Below, piece by piece: positions 1-7,304 of a DNA stretch of 10,806 bases. The notes below the pieces were generated by a model. It had not been told where the DNA came from, did not search any database, and was given only the letters and a program-made list of their open reading frames with translations. Each line of letters starts with the position of its first letter. The stretch's first letter is position 1. The DNA comes from Alistipes sp. (GTDB lineage: Bacteria > Bacteroidota > Bacteroidia > Bacteroidales > Rikenellaceae): positions 55,334-66,139 of the forward strand of contig JAHZDG010000004.1 in assembly GCA_019422485.1 (NCBI GenBank), read 5' to 3'. Position numbers and translations under genes: made by a program.

Positions 1-3000
1 GGTCTCGTCGTCATCACCACCATGGCAACCAACCCGGCCAACGAGATTCTCTCCGCGGATTCGGCCACGGTAGCTACCGTCAAAGCCTATCTGAACGGGG
101 GCGGGCGCCGCAACTACCGCAATCTGCTCACCTACCTGCGCCGTACGGTCGACGGCAAAACGTTCGACAGCCAGGAACCCGAAGCTCCCGTCGTGCGGGA
201 ATGGAAGCGGCTCTATCACATCGACCCGGAGCACCCCGAAGAGGAGGAGTTGGACTTCGATGACGTCAAGACATATGAAGCTTTTCTTTCCCAACACGGG
301 CTATGGAAACCCGATGCCCCGCGGGTGATCGTCACTGGACAGATGGGAGAGCCTGCCGAACTGATCGCACAGCTGGAGAAGACCGGTAATCAGGTCTATC
401 CCGTTCGCAACCTGCAAACCCTGATCCAAAACGGCCAGGTAGATTCCATCCGCCCTTCCGCCGTGATCAACATGGCACATGGCCGGCTGGGAGACCCCGT
501 TGTGGAGTATCTGACCCGGCAGAACATTCCGCTTTTCGCTCCGCTCAACGTCAACCGGATGGTCGACGAGTGGGAGGCCGACCGGATGGGCATGAATGGC
601 GGATTCCTGTCCCAGAGCATTGTCATGCCCGAAATCGACGGGGCCATCCGTCCTTACGCGTTGTTCGGACAACGGCTTGATAAAGATGGGCTGCCCCAAA
701 TCTATGCCATCCCCGAACGATTGGAAAATTTCGTACAGACGGTCAATAACTACACGGCCCTGCAACGCAAAGCCAACCGCGAAAAACGGATCGTCATCTA
801 CTACTACAAAGGGCCCGGTCAAAATGCCCTGACCGCCTCCGGGATGGAGGTGGCGCCATCGCTCTACAACCTGCTGACGAGATTGAAACGCGAAGGCTAT
901 CGGGTGGAAAATCTTCCGGCGTCCCCTGCAGAATTGGCGGCACTCATCCAACAACAGGGATCCCTTTTCAACGCCTATGCCCACGGGGCCAAGACCGATT
1001 TTCTGAAAACAGGCCATCCGGTTCTCATCTCCGCCGAAGAGTATGCCGAGTGGACGTCCCAAGCCGTGCGTCCTGAACGGATGGAAGAAGTTCGGGCCCT
1101 CGACGGCGAATTCCCGGGCAGCTACCTGAGCGATGACCAAGGGCGATTGGCGCTGCCCCGTATCGATTTAGGTCATGTGGTTCTGATGCCGCAACTGGCC
1201 GCAGGAGCCGGCAGTGACGATTTCGCCATCGTACACGGCACCGACGCCGCCCCTCCGCATGCCTATATCGCCTCCTACCTGTGGGCCCGTTACGGTTTTG
1301 GCGCCGATGTGATGATCCATTTCGGGACACACGGCAGCCTGGAATTCACCCCCCGCAAACAGGTCGCCCTGTGCGGCAACGACTGGCCCGAAGTTCTGGT
1401 AGGCCCCACGCCTCACCTTTATGTCTATTCGATCGGCAATGTCGGGGAGGGGGTGATCGCCAAACGCCGCGCCTATGCCACCCTCCAATCCTATCTGACT
1501 CCGCCCTTCATTGAGAGCAATGTCCGGAGTATCTATCGGGACCTGAACGAGGCCATTCAGACTTACAACAATCTACTTTATGCAGACGGTCAACCCGACA
1601 CAAAAACTGCGGCCCTGCGCATCAAACAACTGACTGTTCAGTTGGGCATACATCGCGAACTCCGGCTCGATTCACTTCCGAGTGTTCCCTACACCGAATC
1701 GGAAATCGCCCGGATCGAGAGTTTTGCCGAGGAACTGGCCAACGAAAAGATCACCGGAGAACTCTATACAATGGGCCGTCCCTATTCGCCGGAACGGATC
1801 CGCAGCAGCGTATTTGCGATGGCTACCGAACCGATCGCCTATTCGCTGCTGGCGTTGGACAAATTCCGGGGCAAAGCCACCGAGGAGTTGGAAAAACATC
1901 GCACCCTGTTCACAAACCGTTATCTGATCCCGACGCGTAAACTGGTTGAACGACTCTTGGACGGATCGGTAGCGGTTTCCGACGCCATGATCTGCAGCAC
2001 GGCCGGAATCTCCAGCGAAGAGTTGGCAAAGGCCCGCGAAACCGAACGACAACTCACAACATCCCAGGACATGATGACCCGCATGATGACCATGATGTCT
2101 ACGGGAGGGGCTACCTCCTCTTCCGGAACGACCTCCTCGAAAACGAAAGGAGCCAAACACCCCTCCTGGATACCCAAAGTCGGCTCTCGTCCTGCGCAAA
2201 CCTCTTCCCGGGAAGAAAAATCTGAAAAACGAACGGACGGCCAGTCCGCTGAAAGCATGTCCGCCATGAAAGGCTCCGGGCCGTCGTATTCCAAAGAGGA
2301 ACGGGAATTTGCCCGGGTCGTCATGGAACTCGAGCGCACTCTCCGCAATGTAGGCAACTACCGGCAAGCCCTGGAACAGAGTCCGGAGGCCGAGATGCAA
2401 TCGCTGCTCAATGCCCTGAACGGAGGCTATACCACCCCTTCTCCCGGAGGGGATCCCATTGCGAATCCGAATACCCTGCCGACAGGACGCAACCTGTATG
2501 CGATCAATGCCGAAGCCACCCCGAGTGAAACGGCCTGGGAACGGGGAAAAGAACTGGCCGAAAGCACAATCCGCATGTACCGCGAACGCCACCACGACTC
2601 GCTGCCCCGCAAAGTTAGCTACACACTCTGGAGCGGCGAATTTATCGAAACCGAGGGGGCGACCCTGGCTCAGGTGCTCTATATGCTGGGGGTGGAACCC
2701 ATCCGCGACGTCTTCGGTCGTGTGAGCGACATCCGGCTCATCCCTTCCGAAGAGTTGGGGCGTCCACGTATCGACGTAGTGGTCCAAACCAGCGGTCAGT
2801 TACGGGATCTCGCGGCTTCCCGTCTTTTCCTGATTTCGCGGGCGGTCGAGATGGCGGCCGGGGCCAAAGACGACCGCTATGAAAACTTCGTCGCAAAAGG
2901 AGTGGTCGATGCCGAACAGACATTGATCGAAAAGGGGCTTTCGCCGAAAGAGGCCCGCGAAATATCGACCCACCGGGTATTCGGGGGTGTCAACGGCAAC

Positions 3001-3978
3001 TACGGTACCGGCATAACCGGCATGGTGCAGAGTGGGGACCGTTGGGAAAATTCGGCAGAGATTGCAGCGGTTTATCTGCAGAACATGGGCGCTTATTATG
3101 GGGATGAACAAGCCTGGGAACAGGTCCATCAATTTGCGCTGGAAGCAGCGCTGACCCATACCGATGCCGTGGTTCAGCCTCGTCAGAGCAATACGTGGGG
3201 AGCCTTGAGCCTCGACCATGTCTATGAATTCATGGGAGGGCTGAATCTCGCCGTCCGCAACGTCACAGGCAAGGAACCCGACGCCTATCTGAGCGACTAT
3301 CGGAACCGCAACCGGGTACGGATGCAGGAGCTCAAGGAGGCAATCGGCGTAGAGAGCCGCACCACGATTTTCAACCCCAATTACATCCGGGAGAAGATGC
3401 AGGGCGGAGCGAGTGCAGCCGATGAATTTGCCAAGACCATCCAAAACACCTACGGCTGGAACGTCATGAAACCCGAAGCCATCGACCAGGAGACATGGAA
3501 CGAGATCTATGCGGTCTATGTCAAAGACAAATTCGACCTGGGAGTACGCGCCTATTTCGAACAACAGAATCCCGCAGCCTTGGAAGAGATTTCGGCGGTG
3601 ATGATGGAGACAGCCCGCAAAGGCATGTGGGAAGCCTCGGACGAACAACTGAAGACCCTGGCCGAACTCCATACCGAACTGATCGAGAAATATCGTCCTT
3701 CCTGTTCGGGGTTTGTTTGCGACAATGCGAAGTTACGTGAATTCATCGCCTCGAAAAGTTCTCCGGAAACGGCCCGGACTTACGAACAACAGCTCCGGGA
3801 GGTACGTGAAGCCTCGACAGGAGACGAGAAAGCCACGGTACTGAAACGCGAAGAACTATCGTCGTCCGAACGAACGACTACCCTGGTCAGCAATGCCGTC
3901 GTGGCAGTGCTGGTGATTGGAGCGTTGGTTGCCCTGGTGTATGTAGTACGGCGCCGCCGTAAAAAAATGGAGGAATAA
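1..3978 (+). CDS. hmuS: CobN/Mg-chelatase-H family large subunit, HmuS-like haem (de)chelatase, 5' partial
   Basis: The frame is open to base 1, so the gene very probably starts upstream. The ATG at 22 is the first Met in the window, but HmuS proteins carry an N-terminal membrane anchor and further sequence not seen here. Numbering below counts that Met as 1. Family landmarks occur in order: PEIDGAIRP (203-211), a Rossmann-like strand with a YYYKGPG loop (about 255-266), the CobN/BchH signature HFGTHGSLEFTP (433-444), PHLYVYSIGNVGEG followed by AKRR, and a C-terminal block with HRVFGG (984-989), NGNYGTG and EFMGG (1069-1073). A Met/Ser/Thr/Lys-rich linker interrupts the protein at about 680-765. 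The C terminus is one membrane helix (1291-1309) followed by RRRRKK, so the large domain should face the periplasm or be held at the membrane. Known: HmuS proteins of Bacteroidales are encoded in haem-uptake loci and are linked to iron removal from haem. Inferred: the same role here. A cobalt or other tetrapyrrole substrate cannot be excluded from sequence. Confidence 0.85.
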   Translation, partial: GLVVITTMATNPANEILSADSATVATVKAYLNGGGRRNYRNLLTYLRRTVDGKTFDSQEPEAPVVREWKRLYHIDPEHPEEEELDFDDVKTYEAFLSQHGLWKPDAPRVIVTGQMGEPAELIAQLEKTGNQVYPVRNLQTLIQNGQVDSIRPSAVINMAHGRLGDPVVEYLTRQNIPLFAPLNVNRMVDEWEADRMGMNGGFLSQSIVMPEIDGAIRPYALFGQRLDKDGLPQIYAIPERLENFVQTVNNYTALQRKANREKRIVIYYYKGPGQNALTASGMEVAPSLYNLLTRLKREGYRVENLPASPAELAALIQQQGSLFNAYAHGAKTDFLKTGHPVLISAEEYAEWTSQAVRPERMEEVRALDGEFPGSYLSDDQGRLALPRIDLGHVVLMPQLAAGAGSDDFAIVHGTDAAPPHAYIASYLWARYGFGADVMIHFGTHGSLEFTPRKQVALCGNDWPEVLVGPTPHLYVYSIGNVGEGVIAKRRAYATLQSYLTPPFIESNVRSIYRDLNEAIQTYNNLLYADGQPDTKTAALRIKQLTVQLGIHRELRLDSLPSVPYTESEIARIESFAEELANEKITGELYTMGRPYSPERIRSSVFAMATEPIAYSLLALDKFRGKATEELEKHRTLFTNRYLIPTRKLVERLLDGSVAVSDAMICSTAGISSEELAKARETERQLTTSQDMMTRMMTMMSTGGATSSSGTTSSKTKGAKHPSWIPKVGSRPAQTSSREEKSEKRTDGQSAESMSAMKGSGPSYSKEEREFARVVMELERTLRNVGNYRQALEQSPEAEMQSLLNALNGGYTTPSPGGDPIANPNTLPTGRNLYAINAEATPSETAWERGKELAESTIRMYRERHHDSLPRKVSYTLWSGEFIETEGATLAQVLYMLGVEPIRDVFGRVSDIRLIPSEELGRPRIDVVVQTSGQLRDLAASRLFLISRAVEMAAGAKDDRYENFVAKGVVDAEQTLIEKGLSPKEAREISTHRVFGGVNGNYGTGITGMVQSGDRWENSAEIAAVYLQNMGAYYGDEQAWEQVHQFALEAALTHTDAVVQPRQSNTWGALSLDHVYEFMGGLNLAVRNVTGKEPDAYLSDYRNRNRVRMQELKEAIGVESRTTIFNPNYIREKMQGGASAADEFAKTIQNTYGWNVMKPEAIDQETWNEIYAVYVKDKFDLGVRAYFEQQNPAALEEISAVMMETARKGMWEASDEQLKTLAELHTELIEKYRPSCSGFVCDNAKLREFIASKSSPETARTYEQQLREVREASTGDEKATVLKREELSSSERTTTLVSNAVVAVLVIGALVALVYVVRRRRKKMEE
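3969..3973 (+). promoter_or_regulatory. Shine-Dalgarno-like site for hmuT
   Basis: GGAGG lies within the last codons of the chelatase gene, four bases before the ATG at 3978. It is the clearest such site in the window; the other genes start without one, as is usual in Bacteroidota. With the TAATG stop/start overlap it supports reinitiation or coupled translation at this junction. Confidence 0.5.
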
Positions 3979-4676
3979 TGCAGACCGTCGTACTGGTGAT
4001 GATGATCATCGTCTGTTTCAACTATCTGCTGAAGCAGACCTGGCGAAAGAGCTATTTCGTGGTCGGTTCGGCCATGGTGTGTGCCCTGTTTGTCGGATTG
4101 ACGTGGCCGTGGGCCATCGAGCAGTCGAAAAATCAGATAGCCAGCTGGCTGGCCGACACCGATCTGATGCTCGACCTCTCGGTGGTTCTCACCCTGGAGG
4201 TCGCCTTACAGATGGCTTTCTGCATCCTGGCCGCCCATCTCCATTCCGCACAGAAGGTGCGCTCCCGCCTCGTATGGGCATATCGTCTTTTGCGTTGGTT
4301 CCCGGGAATGCTCATCTTCCCGGTCCTGTTCAGCATGCTGGTTGCCACCATCTTTGCTCTGCCCGGGATGTCGTTCCCATTCGTGGCATGGGGACTCGCG
4401 GGGATGGTTTTCCTGCTTATCCAGGCTGCCGCATGGGGGTTAAAACGACTCCTCCCCGAAAAGGAGATCCGTCTCGAACTGCTCTTTTTATCCAATGCCT
4501 TGCTGGCGGTGCTGGGTGTCATTGCCACGGTAAACGGTCGTACGGCCGTCGTGGGGCATAGCGAAGTCGATTGGGGAGCCATGGGAGGAATCCTGCTCCT
4601 CACGGCAGCCGGCCTGATCGTCGGCAGGGTCGCATACCGTATAAAACTTCAACGAATCCTCAAAAAACAGAATTAA
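3978..4676 (+). CDS. hmuT: Polytopic membrane protein, HmuT-like
   Basis: This is a 232-residue protein with about seven hydrophobic segments (roughly 2-18, 25-45, 66-88, 107-128, 133-155, 167-185 and 201-219) and a basic C-terminal tail. I see no catalytic motif; a His-Leu-His (87-89) follows the third segment and a polar loop with His194 lies before the last. The start ATG shares its A with the chelatase stop codon (TAATG), so the two are translated together. Position between the CobN-like gene and the ExbB-like gene matches the uncharacterised HmuT of the Bacteroidales hmuYRSTUV locus, and the name rests on that synteny rather than on a recognised domain. Note that hmuT here is not the periplasmic haem-binding protein given the same name in other phyla. 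Inferred role: membrane partner of the chelatase, or a channel for its substrate or product. Confidence 0.75.
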   Translation: MQTVVLVMMIIVCFNYLLKQTWRKSYFVVGSAMVCALFVGLTWPWAIEQSKNQIASWLADTDLMLDLSVVLTLEVALQMAFCILAAHLHSAQKVRSRLVWAYRLLRWFPGMLIFPVLFSMLVATIFALPGMSFPFVAWGLAGMVFLLIQAAAWGLKRLLPEKEIRLELLFLSNALLAVLGVIATVNGRTAVVGHSEVDWGAMGGILLLTAAGLIVGRVAYRIKLQRILKKQN

Positions 4677-4680
4677 TACC

Positions 4681-5283
4681 ATGAATTACATTTCCGACAT
4701 TCTTTATTGGATCTCGACCGGCCTGCTGGTTCCGGTCATTGTGCTGTTGATCTTTTTTTTCGGCCGGGCCCTGCTTCTGATCGGTAATTTTTTCGGACAA
4801 TACCTGTCCATCCGACGTACGGCCTCGCTCATCGGGCAGGAACTGAACGCTCTCTCCCGGGAAAACATCGACACCCTCCCGGAACGACTGCCTCAAAAGA
4901 ATCCCTCGCTGGTCGTGACCTACCTGAACCGTTTGGTAGAGGCCCGGGACAACGGAGCCCTTCGTCAGAGACTGCTTTCCGACTTTGAAATCGAGGCCGA
5001 CCGCGACCTGTCCATTTCGAAAACTCTCTGCAAAATGGGCCCGATGCTGGGTTTGATGGGGACGCTCATTCCGATGGGCCCTGCGCTGGTGGGGCTCTCC
5101 ACGGGAGACATCGCCTCGATGGCCTACAACATGCAGGTTGCCTTTGCCACGACAGTCGTCGGGTTATTCGCGGCCGCCATCGGCTTCATCACCCAGCAGG
5201 TCAAACAACGATGGTACCTGCAAGACATGGCCAACCTCGAATTCGTAGCGGAATTATTGAACGAAAACCAGCACAAACGATGA
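4681..5283 (+). CDS. hmuU: MotA/TolQ/ExbB-type proton channel protein, HmuU-like
   Basis: This 200-residue protein has one N-terminal membrane segment (about 11-38), a cytoplasmic stretch (about 42-115) and two further membrane segments (about 119-139 and 150-172). That is the TolQ/ExbB layout. The second segment opens with LGLMGTLIPMGPAL (123-136), the family signature around the small-residue channel-lining helix; the third holds the Thr pair in FATTVVGLFAAAIGF. ExbB/TolQ/MotA proteins form oligomers that pass protons with an ExbD/TolR/MotB-type partner. Here the obvious partner is the next gene, whose start overlaps this stop by four bases. The gene begins four bases after hmuT. Context points to energising the CobN-like protein rather than flagella or a classical TonB complex, since no flagellar, tonB or full-length exbD gene is nearby. 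As in other Bacteroidales, hmuU here does not denote an ABC permease. Confidence 0.88.
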   Translation: MNYISDILYWISTGLLVPVIVLLIFFFGRALLLIGNFFGQYLSIRRTASLIGQELNALSRENIDTLPERLPQKNPSLVVTYLNRLVEARDNGALRQRLLSDFEIEADRDLSISKTLCKMGPMLGLMGTLIPMGPALVGLSTGDIASMAYNMQVAFATTVVGLFAAAIGFITQQVKQRWYLQDMANLEFVAELLNENQHKR

Positions 5284-5606
5284 AACGCAACCTGTTGAAA
5301 AGAGACGAAGACAACGATCCGATGAGCGTTGTGAGCAATCTGTTCGATGTAGCGATGGTTTTTGCCGTGGCCCTGATGGTGGCTTTGGTCAGCCGCTACA
5401 ACATGACCGAGATGTTCAGTCAGGAAGATTTCACGATGGTCAAAAATCCCGGGAAAGAAAACATGGAAATCATCACCAAAGAGGGAAAAACAATCCATCG
5501 CTATACCCCTTCGGAGGATCAGAATCCGCAGCATGGCAAACGGGGCCGAAAAGTCGGCATTGCCTACGAGTTGGAGAATGGCGAAATTATATACGTGCCG
5601 GAATAA
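5280..5606 (+). CDS. hmuV: DUF2149-type small membrane protein, HmuV-like, probable ExbD/TolR-like partner
   Basis: I take the start as the ATG at 5280, which forms an ATGA overlap with the hmuU stop, giving 108 residues. A charged N terminus rich in Lys, Arg and Asp is followed by DPMSVVSNLFDVAMVFAVAL (13-32). This is one membrane helix carrying an Asp (Asp23) near its start, in the way ExbD, TolR and MotB carry their proton-relay Asp. After the helix come about 70 polar residues, and the end (GIAYELENGEIIYVPE) looks like a small beta hairpin. The pattern and the location after an ExbB-like gene fit DUF2149, which accompanies CobN-like genes in Bacteroidales hmu loci and in methanogens. Inferred: Asp23 is the protonatable residue of an HmuU/HmuV channel. 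The name follows the Bacteroidales convention and does not mean an ABC ATPase. No hairpin followed by a T-run is visible just downstream. Confidence 0.85.
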   Translation: MKRNLLKRDEDNDPMSVVSNLFDVAMVFAVALMVALVSRYNMTEMFSQEDFTMVKNPGKENMEIITKEGKTIHRYTPSEDQNPQHGKRGRKVGIAYELENGEIIYVPE

Positions 5607-5928
5607 TTCGCCCAATTCGTCAGATTGCCAGCTTTAAAGGCAGCGAAGTGTTTTGCTCCCAGTTGTCTGAGGTTCATTGCCCGGTTCCGAAAGAGCACGA
5701 TATCTCCATGGTGCCAAAATCCGTAAAAATGGTTATTCAATCTGTAAATCGTTTAACTTTCTCCTCGGTGGTTCTTGCTACCTTGCAACATGAGAAAACG
5801 GCCGTTTGGGGAGCAACGATGAGAAGCATTTTTTCAACCCCATGTTCCAAAAATCGCGACGCTCAGCCATCCTCCCATCGATTTGTTTTCCGGCTTTACG
5901 GATCCTTCAAACCTCATTCGTTACAGCT
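5607..5928 (+). other. Intergenic stretch without a convincing gene
   Basis: About 320 bases separate hmuV from the hydrolase gene. I see no recognisable protein, RNA gene or good intrinsic terminator. A palindrome CTTTAAAG (5632-5639) lies inside a weak TGCC/GGCA stem that has no T-tract. A frame stays open to 5932 but has poor coding character. The nearest approach to a -7 element is TCGATTTG (5878-5885, one mismatch to TAnnTTTG), without a clear -33 partner, so the hydrolase promoter is unassigned. The region may carry hydrolase regulation or a decayed gene. Confidence 0.5.
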
Positions 5929-7008
5929 ATGAACCTTTTAAAGATCAGTGCGATGGCTCTATGCAGCCTCGGGCTATGGAGCGTTCAGCTTCCCGCACAG
6001 ACAACTTCTTTATCAAGCCACATGGATACATTAGTTTTAACGCAGGAATGGGACAAAACCTTCCCTCAAAGTGATCGGGTCGAACACACGAAGATCACTT
6101 TCCACAACCGCTATGGCATCACTCTGGTCGCCGACCTCTACAAACCGAAACAAGCCTCCGGCCGCTTGGAAGCGATTGCACTCAGCGGTCCGTATGGAGC
6201 GGTCAAAGAACAGGTCTCCGGACATTATGCCCAGATTTTGGCCGAACGCGGCTTTCTGACCCTGGCTTTCGACCCCTCGTTTTACGGCGAAAGCAGCGGC
6301 ACGCCCCGCTACCTCACCTCGCCCGAAATCAGCACCGATGATTTCAGCGCAGCCGTTGACTACCTGTTGACCCGGGAGGATGTCGATCCGGAACGCATCG
6401 GGATTCTGGGTATCTGCGGCTGGGGCGGTTTTGCGCTGAATGCCGCCGCCAACGATCCCCGCATCAAGGCAACGGTCACTTCGACGATGTACGACATGAG
6501 CCGTGTCAATGCCAAAGGCTATTTCGACGCCATGAGTGTCGATGATCGCTACCATTTGCGGGAGCAGCTGAATGCCCAACGTACCCAGGACTACCGCAAC
6601 GGAGATTATGCCCGTGACGGTGGGGTAGTCGATCCCCTTCCGGCAGACGCCCCTTTGTTCGTCCGTCAATACCATGACTACTACAAAACCCCGCGGGGAT
6701 ACCATCGCCGCTCGCCCAATTCAAACGAAGGACTTAATAAGACCAACTCTCTAGCCTTCATCAACATGCCGATTCTCAGTTATATTGACGAGATCCGCAG
6801 TGCTGTTCTGATCATTCATGGATCCGAAGCTCACTCCCGTTATTTCAGCGAAGACGCCTACAAACGTCTGACTGGAGACAACAAAGAGCTGCTGATCATT
6901 CCGGGCGCCAATCACGTCGATCTGTACGACAATTTGGAGGTAATTCCTTTCGATCGCATCGAACAATTCTTCCATAAGGCCTTCCAGAGTGCCGCACAAA
7001 CTAAATAA
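5929..7008 (+). CDS. Secreted alpha/beta hydrolase, dienelactone-hydrolase/YcjY-like, Cys nucleophile
   Basis: The ATG at 5929 gives 359 residues and a good signal peptide: MNLLK, a hydrophobic core, and likely cleavage after LPAQ (near residue 24). Longer in-frame starts (ATG 5842, TTG 5806) would bury that signal. The mature part has the alpha/beta-hydrolase order: an oxyanion-type segment LSGPYG after the strand near residue 85, FDPSFYGESSG, the nucleophile elbow ILGICGWGGFAL with Cys163, a late acidic site in HGSEAHSRYFSE (Glu300), and the catalytic His in PGANHVDLYD (His329). GxCxxGG in place of GxSxG is seen in dienelactone hydrolases and YcjY-like proteins; Cys163 as nucleophile is inferred. 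The substrate is unknown; an ester or lactone in the periplasm is plausible. The gene is separated by about 320 bases from the hmu operon and ends in its own terminator, so it is probably a single-gene unit. Confidence 0.85.
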   Translation: MNLLKISAMALCSLGLWSVQLPAQTTSLSSHMDTLVLTQEWDKTFPQSDRVEHTKITFHNRYGITLVADLYKPKQASGRLEAIALSGPYGAVKEQVSGHYAQILAERGFLTLAFDPSFYGESSGTPRYLTSPEISTDDFSAAVDYLLTREDVDPERIGILGICGWGGFALNAAANDPRIKATVTSTMYDMSRVNAKGYFDAMSVDDRYHLREQLNAQRTQDYRNGDYARDGGVVDPLPADAPLFVRQYHDYYKTPRGYHRRSPNSNEGLNKTNSLAFINMPILSYIDEIRSAVLIIHGSEAHSRYFSEDAYKRLTGDNKELLIIPGANHVDLYDNLEVIPFDRIEQFFHKAFQSAAQTK

Positions 7009-7026
7009 TCTACCTGAATAACACGG

Positions 7027-7063
7027 AAAAAAGGACTTGCTCTATATGAGTAAGTCCTTTTTT
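7027..7063 (+). terminator. Intrinsic terminator after the hydrolase gene
   Basis: AAAAAAGGACTT (7027-7038) pairs with AAGTCCTTTTTT (7052-7063). The stem continues inward with a G-U pair and CTC/GAG, closing on a TATAT loop (7043-7047). It starts 18 bases after the hydrolase stop codon and ends in a run of six T. The A-run on the 5' side could make it work in the opposite direction too, though no gene faces it here. Confidence 0.9.
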
Positions 7064-7304
7064 AGGATTCAACCTTCCAAGAACAGTTACGAATTGCGGC
7101 CGTCCCCCTCGGATTCTTCCAACTTCAAACAACAAGAACTCCCTATTTTTCAATCCATTACTCTCCATTTTTATTATTTATATTATCAAACTATATTATT
7201 ATAGTTTATTAATATAAATATATTCTGATCCTCGTGGCAACACAACGAACCCTCGTCAGAAGGCAATATCCCTGCGAAAATCCCATAAAATTCGGGGCAA
7301 AGCT
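7064..7304 (+). other. AT-rich intergenic region upstream of murA
   Basis: This stretch contains no credible gene. From about 7141 to 7224 the sequence is almost only A and T, in sharp contrast to the GC-rich genes around it. Such islands are typical of bent or easily melted promoter-upstream DNA. No tRNA-like fold or protein homologue was recognised. Confidence 0.6.
7188..7207. repeat. Perfect 8-bp inverted repeat in AT-rich island
   Basis: AAACTATA (7188-7195) and TATAGTTT (7200-7207) are exact reverse complements around a TTAT spacer. The half-sites are about one helical turn apart centre to centre, which would suit a dimeric DNA-binding protein. It lies about 100 bases upstream of the predicted murA -33 element. 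Being AT-only except for one C and one G, it could have arisen by chance. Confidence 0.45.

Noticed and set aside
1672..2787. Long (371-residue) open frame on the - strand inside the chelatase gene
   Set aside because: It is antisense to strongly conserved CobN-family coding sequence, and its product is rich in Gly, Arg and Phe without a recognisable motif. Long antisense frames are expected in GC-rich genes.
2800..3672. A second long (290-residue) - strand frame inside the chelatase gene
   Set aside because: It lies opposite the most conserved C-terminal CobN block and shows no domain of its own.
1..3978. Assignment as the cobalamin-pathway cobaltochelatase CobN
   Set aside because: No cobS, cobT or other cobalamin gene is nearby, there is a C-terminal membrane anchor, and the three following genes match the haem-uptake module instead.
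4681..5283. Assignment as a flagellar motor protein MotA
   Set aside because: At 200 residues it has the three-helix TolQ/ExbB plan rather than the four-helix MotA plan, and no flagellar gene is present.
5622..5645. Hairpin TGCC...GGCA as terminator of the hmu operon
   Set aside because: The stem is only four base pairs and no T-run follows it.
5806..5928. Longer N terminus for the hydrolase (TTG 5806 or ATG 5842)
   Set aside because: It would put some 30-40 extra residues ahead of a clear signal peptide that starts at the ATG at 5929.
5648..5932. 94-residue + strand frame whose TGA overlaps the hydrolase ATG (ATGA)
   Set aside because: It has only a GTG start, the same frame is open back into hmuV, the composition is not protein-like and no family is recognised. 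The overlap is probably a coincidence, though translational coupling cannot be fully excluded.
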